From NCBI GenBank assembly GCA_949987565.1, contig OX465116.1:2391726-2455725 (forward strand): a stretch of 64,000 bases of DNA. Direction: 5' to 3'. Source of the stretch: Luidia sarsii. Taxonomy: Eukaryota > Echinodermata > Asteroidea > Paxillosida > Luidiidae. Positions 55,250 through 64,000 of this stretch are shown in pieces. The stretch's first letter is position 1, and the number at the start of each line of letters is the position of its first letter. Below the pieces are notes generated by a model. It saw nothing but the letters and a program-made list of their open reading frames with translations. It was not told where the DNA came from and did not search any database. The position numbers and the translations under genes are program-made.

Positions 55250-55325
55250 CTGTTTTGTCCTTGTCACTCTGCCTTTGAGAAAGGTCCTGCTAGGATCAAA
55301 ACATTAGGCCCACTAAATTTTAAGT
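55250..55325. repeat. Hairpin core motif downstream of the Penelope-like ORF
   Basis: TTTTGTCCTTGTCACTCTGC, CTTTGAGAAAGGTCCTGC, TAGGATCAAAACATTAGGCC, CACTAAATTTTAAG. Confidence 0.85.
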
Positions 55326-55764
55326 TTGTTCTTTTCTGTTTTCAGTCGTTACTTCTTAAATGGGGCAATAAATGCTGCAGTGGGCTTGCACCATCTCATA
55401 AGACTTGAGTGTGGCATATCATTGGAACTCTATGAGTAGAATGCTGCATTTTTGCTGATCCTATTCCTATATAAAATATTATTTGATTGTTCATGTAGCT
55501 TGACATTTCTCAAAGGCATACCGGTAATAGGCATGTTTTTTAAAGAGGCCCTGCAGTAGGATGAACTTATTAAAGTTACAGGCTACCGGGGTAGTAGGCC
55601 AACTCAAAGTTTTCCAAACTTTTTTTTTTTTAGTATTTCTCATATTTCTCATACCGTACTCAACTCTGATTCCTTTCCTTTATGTTCCTGTTCATATCAT
55701 GTCATTCTGTTCATGTCGTTCTCCCAACTAGTTAGGGAAACTTAGGCTGAATTATTAAAAATTA

Positions 55765-55830
55765 TGAGGGACTGACTCTGATGTTTTGATCCTAGCACTA
55801 GCAGGACCTGTCTCAAATGCAGAATGGCAG
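55765..55830. repeat. Hairpin core motif with CACTAG insertion
   Basis: CTGATGTTTTGATCCTAGC, ACTAGCAGGACCTGTCTC. The CACTAG duplication is shared with the left arm at 55967-56182. Confidence 0.75.
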
Positions 55831-55966
55831 GAACAAGAAAGGGGGAGTAACAGGGATACGGATGACAGAAAGAGAACAAAGAGGATAGCTGCTAGGGTGG
55901 GATCAGAGGGAAGGGCAGGTTTAATTGTTGTTACAATTCATCAATTAGTCTAACAGGGTCATCTTT

Positions 55967-56182
55967 AAGGTGATATACAAAAATGTTGCAAACTGCTTAC
56001 TGACTAAAATAACCAAAATGCAAATCTTAAAATTTAGTGGGCCTGACGTTTCGATCCTAGCACTAGCAGGACCTTTCTCAAAGACAGAGAAAGGCTTTGA
56101 GGCTTTGAAATGCTTTGAGGCAGAGAAAGCCTTTGAGAAAGGTCCTGCTAGGATCGAAACGTCAGGCCACTAAATTTTAAGA
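55967..56182. repeat. Foldback pair of the hairpin core motif, long form
   Basis: Left arm with GTGATATACAAAAATGTTGC and GATCCTAGCACTAGCAGG; right arm inverted GAAAGGTCCTGCTAGGATCG to GCCACTAAATTTTAAG. The spacer has GGCTTTGAGGCTTTG repeats. Confidence 0.9.
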
Positions 56183-56189
56183 AGGGCTA

Positions 56190-58130
56190 TCATTACTTAA
56201 TCTAGGATTGTTTGTGTCAGAGTTAGTGCTTCTACATTGGCCATGAACCTTTAAGTTAAGAACAACATCAAAGGATTGCTTGTAACCTCACCCCTCCAAC
56301 TCACAGGGATTTGCTTTGATAAGCCTAGGGTGCAATGCCCAATTGATATTACATATCCAAGTTGATCAGCAAACTGCAGGTGCATCATTATTCTATCATA
56401 TGTTTTCAGGTGCTGCCCAAATCCCAGACGGACTGGGCAGGCAAATAAATGAATACCCCAGCCCAGCCACACAATTGCAGCCATTATTATCTCTGCCCAA
56501 AACTCACTGATATCCAAGTGGTAGGCAGTAGGGAAGATTAGGTAGATAACAGAGATGGGGGGGGGGAAGATTAGAGGGATGAAGCAAGCAAAACGCAAAG
56601 TACAGTAGACCTGCTAAAAAAAGGTTGAGCGAGCAAAAAGCAGGCATGCAGGTCTGAATCAGCAGAAAATGATGAAATTACGATCTCGTAAAGTTTTGAG
56701 TCGTACTTTTCAATTGAAAAAATTAAGACATGGAAATGGGATAAGGGAAAATTTGTAGACCTATAATAAACTTTTAATGAGATCCGGTACGTTCCCACTA
56801 GGAAAATCAAGTTTCAAGTGTTTCAAGATGAGGTCTCAGTTTTTCTCAACTGGAGAAACTCTAGAAAGAAGTGTACATGTTTATAGTTACTAACTACTAA
56901 GTACCCAGGTCACAGGATTGAGAGTCTTGAAGAGCTGAGGGGTTTGTTTCAAGCTCATCCAATGCAATGTGATTAGGTTATCTGCAATCTCTGCACATAA
57001 CACTACTGAGTACTGAAGCTATCTTCAAGCATGTAGCTATATGTTACTTTCAAGACATCACACCGGGTATATAGTAGGGTGGCTTGATGCACTGTACAGT
57101 GTACATCAATTGTACAGTATTTAACAGTACCACGTGGGAAAGAAAAGAGATCTCATTTCCCATAATTCAAGATAACCTCCAAACACACAAAAGGACAAGC
57201 CGTGCTAGACTAACTGGTGAATCTAGGCCTACCAGTAATTGTAACTCAAAGGCAGCCAACTACATGAACTATCTTTGCACTTTTCCCAACTATAAATACA
57301 TCGTAGGCCCCCTAGTTGTTATCGTACAAATTGAAGGAAGAGACCAAGTGAAGGTCTGCGTACCCACTGATAGCTACCAGTGAACACCTTGGGTCCATAC
57401 AGCCCCTTTAATAAGATCTCTCAAGGGCTGATATCAATGGCAATGACAACATCATTATGGGAAGGGGGCCCATGAATAATAATAGGGTCCTAATTGTCAC
57501 AGGACTAGCCACTGGGTGAGAGCTCATGGTCATGTGCTCCCCCTTCTCTGTGTGTGGTATTTCCCAATGCAGGTCAGCTGAAATGTGATTGCTCTATGGT
57601 TGAACTTGAACTATCCACTGAACCCTCTTTAGACTTTACATGCTGTCTGAATTTGGCATATCAGCACGGTTTTAGGTTGTCACGGTCTGAGCAAGGCGGT
57701 CTGTTTCTACCTCCACAGTCTGAGTTGATTGGCTCCAATTGAGTTCTGTCATTTTTAAAGCAAGTTCTGCAGAATGTCTAGGTGGGTGTTTACTGTTTAA
57801 ATCATCGGCTAGGATGTATGGTCAAGCACCGGGAGAATATTTGTCTGTATCTGAATGAAAACAACAAGTGTTTGGGTTTACTGGGAAAGGTCGTGGGTGG
57901 GATAAACTGTTTGGGTCTCTTTCTAAACAAAGACTGGCCCGGCAAGTGGACACAAACCATTCAAGAAAGATCAATTCAGCAGGTGGTAGAGAATAGGTAT
58001 TGTGGTCCCTCATTCGACAACAAACTTTCAGAAAAGGGTGGGAATACTTCAGCTCAACCATCAGAGAGAAAAAAATGTAAATCTTCAAAAGTAAGGGGAC
58101 TAGGGGAGCCTAATATGTCAATCCTAACAG
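56190..58130. other. Nothing recognised
   Basis: About 1.9 kb without a supportable exon or repeat family. ORFs of 62-137 codons here look like chance. Confidence 0.35.
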
Positions 58131-58159
58131 GTCAAATCTCACAGAAATTCTGTGTCATA

Positions 58160-58205
58160 AATTTAAAGGGCCTGATGCTTCAAATTAAATCCTAGCAGGA
58201 CCTAG
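58160..58205. repeat. Hairpin core motif, decayed
   Basis: GGGCCTGATGCTTCAAATTA, AATCCTAGCAGGACC. Confidence 0.55.
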
Positions 58206-58654
58206 TTCTTAAAAGCAGTCTTTGGAGTTTCATTTCTAGCAGAATCTAGGCTGGTCCAAGGTGGTCTCTCCGGTATGGCACCGGGCAGAGATCCAGGCCA
58301 AACACATGCAATTGCAAACCACTGCAACTACAGCACTACCATACCGGATGCAATCTGTACTACAAGGCACTCAGGCCATGCCGCTGGCATCCACACACAA
58401 TAGTCTGTGAGCATACACATGTGTCCGAGCGTGTATGCAATCGTCTGGGCAGCGCTTGACTAGCAACGAGCAAGACCATGAGGCTCGGACTGAACACAAA
58501 CGCATGCAAGCTACTGGCGGGGAATGGCGTGCACAAGCTATGAGTAGAGAATGGGGCTGCATTTCACTCGCAAAGCAGTGAAGCACCATCAACATACAGT
58601 ATTACTGAAGGTCGGATTTAGATTTCTATATTATCATTGGCCAACGCCTTGATC

Positions 58655-58760
58655 AAGACTAAGCAGGATCTTTCTCAAAAGGCTTTGTGGTTATCTGCCA
58701 TTGAGAATGGTACTGCTAGGATTGAAAGTTCTCATACTTTCAGTCAGTAAGCAGTTTTCA
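58655..58760. repeat. Hairpin core motif, decayed pair
   Basis: AGCAGGATCTTTCTCAAAAGG then inverted GAGAATGGTACTGCTAGGATTG, CAGTCAGTAAGCAGTTTTCAAC. Confidence 0.55.
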
Positions 58761-59781
58761 ACTACTATAGGCCTACCGGTACTCACTTTACTGTAAGTGT
58801 TACATTACTCTAAACATTTTCCAAAACATATTACAAAAAAGGATTGCAAAGTAAATTTTTTGTTCTCTGTTATGTTGGTTGAGGTTTTAGAGATTTCTCA
58901 GAAATCTGTTTGTTATCTTATTTTTTTTATCACTCTAAAGAGAGAAAAAAGGAGCTATTTATGTTTCAGCATTCAGGCTCTTGTTTTGGTGGCCAATTCA
59001 GCATACCAATGGCCTTCAGGGAAACTTTCGGTCATCAAAATACTGCCATACACAAACTGATAACTAGCCCCTGACAAGTTTATGGGACAATTGGTCCTCT
59101 GGGTAGGAAAGACAAGTGGTTTCAATTTGTCTGAAAAAGTTCATTCTTTTCACCAGGAAATGGGCAAGCTTCTTTTCTCCTTTCAGTTTTTCACCGGAAA
59201 AAGGTATCATATTATTGAACTACATCAGACATGAATGATCGAAAAAGATATATAAATATTTCATCGATGATCAAACAAAAGGTATAATTTAATAGTCAAA
59301 AGTAGGGATTTTCACTAGCATACATTTCTTTTGAACTTTCCATTGAGAGTGGACTGTGGAGATTTCATTCGAGGTGTTGACATGCTTTAAAATAGTCTCC
59401 ATTAAAATCATCCAACCTGCTTACTGACTAAAAGAAATAAAAATGTGAAAACATAGTTTTTGAGGGCCTATCATTTTATCCTGCTGTGGTCAATGCATCA
59501 CACCCTCCAATCTTTCACATTTAAAAAGATTTTCCACTGAATAGCCTGTTTAAACCTTTGTGACGAAGAGTCTCTAGTTACAAGTGACCAATAAAATCCC
59601 TTCATCACTTGCCAAATTGCCAGGCCACTTGTGGATACCCCCCCCCCCTGGCACTTTCCCCACAAAAAAAGCCCACAGCCAATTTTGCTGAGTACAGCAC
59701 TACACCAGCAACCCTGAGCTTCTAATCACTGGAATTTTAATTTCTTCTTTAAATGTGCTTGGACTGAGTCTTGTGAGAAAT

Positions 59782-60303
59782 TCATGACAGCAGTCGGTAG
59801 GTCATTCTTGAATGAGAAACCTTGGGGGTAATGTGGAGTAGGTTTTCATGGGGGGAAAACAAATTGAGGAATGAGTCACGTTCAACACATTTATCACCGC
59901 AGTGGAAGTCATTAACTGGTTCTGAAGGGCAAGTACAGAGTTGTTTTGGGGTAGGGGGCAACACCTGTCCAGCAGTGCCAGAGGTTGGGCAGGGGACAAT
60001 GGCTGAGAGAGAATTAAAGATGTTACAAGAAATTTCAATAAACTGTTCCAATGACAAAAAAAGGTGGCATCCACTTGTGTGTGATCCCTGGACTGCTGAA
60101 GCCTGATTTAGAACTAACTGTTGCCAGTTGCCAGTGCCACTGCCAGGAACGTATGGAAAAGAGAAAGTGACGAGATATGTGACAGTTCCATCTTGAGTGC
60201 ATTTAACTTGCATTCCCAACACCCCCAGCACAGATAGTTTAAATATTCTCCTTGATTCATTTTTTTTTTTTAAATAAGTGAAATGAGAAGTTAAACTTTT
60301 CAT
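59782..60303 (-). CDS. Unrecognised ORF, 173 codons
   Basis: Longest right-hand ORF not made of repeats. Contains YVPGSGTGNWQQ, CPTSGTAGQVLPPTPKQ and LCTCPSEPVNDFHCGDKCVE with four clustered cysteines. No family is recognised, and poly-T runs and repeats are near its start. Could be a decayed element or chance. Confidence 0.2.
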   Translation of the reverse strand: MKSLTSHFTYLKKKNESRRIFKLSVLGVLGMQVKCTQDGTVTYLVTFSFPYVPGSGTGNWQQLVLNQASAVQGSHTSGCHLFLSLEQFIEISCNIFNSLSAIVPCPTSGTAGQVLPPTPKQLCTCPSEPVNDFHCGDKCVERDSFLNLFSPHENLLHITPKVSHSRMTYRLLS

Positions 60304-60709
60304 TTCTTTGTAGCCATTTTTTTTTATTATTATTATTTGCTACCTGCTTTGAAAACAAAACAAAAACATTCACTTCAACAAACTCACTTGCTGTCTTAAC
60401 CTTTGCCTTGGCCATTTTTCACCACGCATACATGTCAGTACAAGGGCCAGTTGGTCAGGCACTTCCCAAACCACAGACTAAAATTTAATGGATTTTCCAT
60501 ATCCAACATCCGAGGTTGGTAGTTATGTTGCTATTGCAACAGTCTGTGTTTATTGTTTAATACCAATTACCAAGTGTTATGTTTGTCCCCTCCCAGTCCT
60601 AGCTACTGGCTAGCCACATTTAACTGGCACAGACTGGCATCAACAACATTACAACAACAACCCAGATGAATCGAGCTACGCTGTGAGTCAGAAAAGTACA
60701 GTTCCTCAT

Positions 60710-61154
60710 AAGGGCCGTTCCCACTATACCAAATAAACGCGATTATTTGGATCGCGATTTGAATCGCGATTCAAACTCCACTTTTTTTGCATATAAACGC
60801 AATTATTAGTGGGATTTGAATCGTGATTCGGACTCCACTAAGAGTGTGTTTTTTCAATTAATCGCGTTTTTTTGCGACGCGATGTGTTTCGGAGCGCTCC
60901 GCTCAAATCGCACCGGTTTTTTTTTAAGCACACGATGTATTGCGCAAGCATGGCATTTCCTGCCAGCAGCTTACTGCCAGGAAGTGCAGCACAGGGTTTG
61001 TTTACGTTCGTCAGCGAGTCCTGCCATTCCCGCTTGCGCAGCGCGACCACATGCTAACCACAATCGGCTCGTGTTTATTTGCGACGCTATTATTTGGCCT
61101 GTGTGGACACGACCCCCCAAAAAAGTTTTTTGAATCGTAGTGGGAACGGCCCTT
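60710..61154. mobile_element. MITE (family E), 445 bp
   Basis: Ends AAGGGCCGTTCCCACTA and TAGTGGGAACGGCCCTT are inverted. ATCGCGATT palindromes lie inside the left half. No clear target duplication. Weakly similar sequence at 63265-63365 (GTTCCCAATAGCGC, GATTGCGATCC). Confidence 0.75.
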
Positions 61155-61254
61155 TAGGTTCTTACTCCCTGCTCAATATAGATGAGGTGTTAAATGATCC
61201 TTTGCTCAGCCTCAGCAGTCTCCTTCTCTGAAATTGCATCAAAGAAAATGCTGC

Positions 61255-61515
61255 CTTCAACAAGGGTTTGCCCTACTAGACGTTTAGTTAGACACTGTAT
61301 GCTGAGTGCTTTGCCCAATTGCCTGCTGAAAATTTACAGTCAGCTCAGACGGGATTCGAACCCGCAAGGTATCGTGACTCCTGCTTTCTGCGAAGACGTC
61401 TCAAGCACTGGACCACTATGCTGGTCGAGGTCAGGTGGTGGATTTGATATAGATAGATATACCGGTAATATGATTTTGTATCGAGGAGAAAGTAATCCAA
61501 CAAAGGTTTGCCCTA
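61255..61515 (-). mobile_element. tRNA-derived SINE, second copy
   Basis: AAGGGTTTGCCCTACTAGACG, GCTGAGTGCTTTGCCC, then tRNA-like 61341-61426 (minus; GCGGGTTCGAATCCCGTC T arm, GGTCCAGTGCTTGAGA A-box-like, CAGC/GCTG ends). The outer arm AACAAAGGTTTGCCCTACCC returns inverted-like at 61500. Confidence 0.65.
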
Positions 61516-61754
61516 CCCTATAGGTAACTTCAGTAGGCTCAGTCAGGTGACCCTTGTACATGCACAGTCACAACTCCCTCATGTGTAAATCATCATCGGA
61601 TAGGGTCAATTAATTAATCATATTTTTCAACAGCCACGTCTCCGGTCTTACAAGGCCTTGGGAGTGGGGTGTGTAGGGGGCTGGGAGCCTGGGAACATGT
61701 CAGATGAATCATATCAAGTTTTTTTTCTTCAGAAATATCATGTCAAACTGTCTA

Positions 61755-61780
61755 CTCTCTCTCTCTCTCTCTCTCTCTCT
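61755..61780. repeat. (CT)n microsatellite
   Basis: About 13 CT units. Confidence 0.9.
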
Positions 61781-62019
61781 GTCAAAGTGAACTTGAATGG
61801 CAGTGTCCTAGACTGGGCAAAGGGCCAAGATACCACATTGGGTTGGGAAGCTTGACTGGGGGAGCGGGGTGCTGCAATGGTCTTCAAGGGCTCTGGTCCC
61901 AAGACGACTGAAGAAGCCATTCCTGGGTCAATTCAAAGCAATTATTACACTGGATCCCAAGACTGTCCAAGGGTCAGTTTGCCATAACTTACCAAAAGTA
62001 AAGGCTTTCTAATCTTTCC

Positions 62020-62100
62020 GATTCAACCTCTGACAAAGGTCCCGCAAGGATCAAAATGCCAGGCCCTCCACAATTTGTAGATTTGCAATTTTGGTCGCCT
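62020..62100. repeat. Hairpin core motif, decayed long form
   Basis: TGACAAAGGTCCCGCAAGG, ATCAAAATGCCAGGCCC, GATTTGCAATTTTGGTCGCC. The MITE at 62103 interrupts its flank: TAAGTCGGTAAGCAGTTTGC resumes at 62367. Confidence 0.65.
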
Positions 62101-62102
62101 AA

Positions 62103-62366
62103 AGCCGTGTCCGCACTGGACTTATTTTTTACCGAGCCCATGGGTAGCATTCCGATGGGTAAATCTTCTCGGCGATTTGGCTTTTCTGACTGGTTAAACT
62201 GACCTGGTCAATTTAACCAGGCAGAAGTTGGTCGGTTAAACTACCCACTGGAGTCGGGTAAGTTACCTGGGAGGAAAACTTCCTGGGCTGTCCGCATTGT
62301 ACTAATGGTCAATTTACCCATTTGCTCGGTTAGTTTACCAATTTTAAGTCCAGTGCGGACGTGGCT
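62103..62366. mobile_element. Harbinger-like MITE (family D), 264 bp
   Basis: Ends AGCCGTGTCCGCACTGGAC and GTCCAGTGCGGACGTGGCT are inverted, with TAA on both sides as a possible 3-bp target duplication. It splits a hairpin-core long-form repeat, so insertion borders are confirmed by that repeat resuming at 62367. Confidence 0.75.
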
Positions 62367-62399
62367 TAAGTCGGTAAGCAGTTTGCCAGATTTTGGGAG

Positions 62400-64000
62400 A
62401 CCTTTCCTTCAACCTGCTCCAACCACATGTACTTTACATCTTGTTCATCAAATGCAGTCACTACCGGAACCTCTAAAAATGTCTCCAATTGGTAAAGTCC
62501 AAGGTAACGAACCCACATTACGCAAGATTACAAACCGGGACAATCTTTTTATCTACAGCATCTTTATCGGCACGTGACAGCCAACTTGCATGTAACGTCT
62601 ACTAGCGTCTAGACAATTTACACTTTGACATTTTTGGTGACCCGTGAGGCTTATCGGTTAATCTCCCGACATGTGGGCCCCTTTTCCTGACAAGTATCTG
62701 ACTATCTCCATCTCTGTATCTTATTTGGGATGTCAGAGACACGAGTTGGTCTGAAACCCCTGTCAGATCCTGAGTCTGCTTTCCTGGCAGCTAAAAAAAA
62801 AAAAAAAATCCAGGGGCATGGAAAGGAAGTTGTTACAGCTTTCCAGTAACCAGACTTGTGTTGATAATCTTTTTCCTGTCGAGACGACTGGACAGGGTTT
62901 TTTTGTTCCTTGTTTGATCGAATCGCCAGTGCCAAGACAAGTTAGACAGAGAATATAGCGATGAATCAACAGGGCTGTCTTTGTTGTACCAGATCAGCCT
63001 TTGGATAAAATCTGTTCTGGAAATGTTCTTCCAAGTGGTTTGAAACAGTCTCAAACAGTCTTTGTGTGCATTGCTGGGAAGGATAATAATTAATATCAAA
63101 CATCCTCTGGTGGTCCTACCACTAGTACCACCATTGGCTCAGCACCTTGAGATGTTTAAGATTCCGGTATTATTTAGGAAACTGGCCCCTTGAGTTTACT
63201 TTCTCAAAGGATGGAGATGGTGGGTGACCGTGAAATCAAAATCAGACCTCAGTTACTAGGAGTGTTCCCAATAGCGCAAACAATTGAGATCCACTTGCGA
63301 TTTGAGAATCCCTGAAACATCACAAACGCACGCAATTCGGATTGCGATCCAAAACGCAGTTCTTCTTGCGATTTTTCAGAAAAGTTACATCCCAGAGTTC
63401 ACTGCGCAGCTGCGCTCAGACGACAGATAAACATGTCCAGCGTCCCCAGTGCCCACAACCATCTGTTTATCTCCACACGGGTGTGTGTGAACCATACCTT
63501 GTACGAGCATGGTACGAGAGAACGAATTCCAGGCATGCGCAGTCCAGTTAGGTCACGTTTCAGGTATGAGGTCAGAAGTTCGGTACGCAAAAAACAATTT
63601 TTGAATTGTGACACCCTTTGTAATGATTTTCCTACCAACCATACTGGTGCAGTTATGTAAATTGTAAATATTTCTCTGATGGTCTGTCATCCTAATTTCA
63701 TCACTATCAGAAGTGATTTTTGGGGGGGATAATTTTAAAAACAAATGAAAGAAAAAGAGTGAAACAAGTGACAAAGAAATACAGAAAAAAAAAGCTTGTC
63801 AAGTAGTTTCTCCAATCAATAACAGAGTATACACTGCTAATATTCCATCAAACTTGTTTGGAAATAGTAATAAGCAAGCACAGACATAGTCACACTCACC
63901 CCCACAAACATTTGTTTTACTTTCGAATTATTGTGAGTCTGGGGTATTTTGAGCAAGGGGTGAGTTGAGGGAAACAATTACCAGAATAAAAGTTCCCAAA
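62400..64000. other. Nothing recognised
   Basis: Right end of the window; no exon of the collagen 5' end or of another gene could be supported. Confidence 0.35.

Overview
The window is intron-rich animal nuclear DNA. Its one recognisable gene is a type IV (basement-membrane) collagen chain on the minus strand, with its 3' end at left and its 5' side running toward the right edge. I could place 38 coding exons, from 44690 (most 5' found) down to a stop codon at 2923-2925. They join in one continuous frame of 1696 codons plus stop. They give an interrupted Gly-X-Y helix and a complete carboxy-terminal NC1 domain with all 12 expected cysteines. NC1 residues such as [34 protein letters not shown] and [16 protein letters not shown] match the vertebrate alpha2 (even-numbered) type better than alpha1. 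The signal peptide and the cysteine-rich start of the 7S domain were not found. They should lie in one or a few exons to the right, in the last 19 kb or beyond the window.

Layout. 1-2922: 3' flank and probable 3' UTR. 2923-6202: three NC1 exons. 6203-44690: 35 Gly-X-Y exons separated by introns of about 0.2-3 kb. 44691-64000: no exon I can support, only repeats and retroelement remnants. The 11 most 5' exons all begin and end on whole codons. From exon 13 onward most junctions split the first base of a glycine codon. Vertebrate COL4 genes show the same 5'/3' switch.

The rest is repeats. Many introns hold their own tandem array: a 53-bp palindromic unit, a GGACT/GGATT array filling an intron, an 84-bp unit, (GGGA)n, AATCAATC-type, a 16-bp GGAGAGACAGAC type, a 69-bp unit with a higher-order 414-bp duplication, a 2-kb 16-bp array that is G-rich in the transcript, and GCAATGTTGCACACA. 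Several lie within 50 bp of a splice site. Miniature DNA transposons can be delimited by inverted repeats and target duplications: hAT-like, pogo-like, piggyBac-like, Harbinger-like and a 240-bp family. One piggyBac-like element is nested in another element. There are LINE fragments, tRNA-derived SINE copies, and about 20 copies of a short hairpin motif, often as head-to-head foldback pairs. That motif also occurs about 275 bp downstream of a Penelope-like GIY-YIG C-terminal fragment, so I infer it is the terminal-repeat motif of a Penelope-like retroelement.

Organism: intron density, the alpha2-like chain and the transposon mix suggest a marine invertebrate deuterostome. An echinoderm is my best guess, but this is inference. 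No prokaryotic gene, CRISPR array, rRNA or convincing functional tRNA gene was seen. Nearly all long open frames in the window are tandem-repeat artefacts or antisense shadows of collagen exons. Coordinates were read by eye and could be off by a base in places, though reading frames close across all 38 exons.
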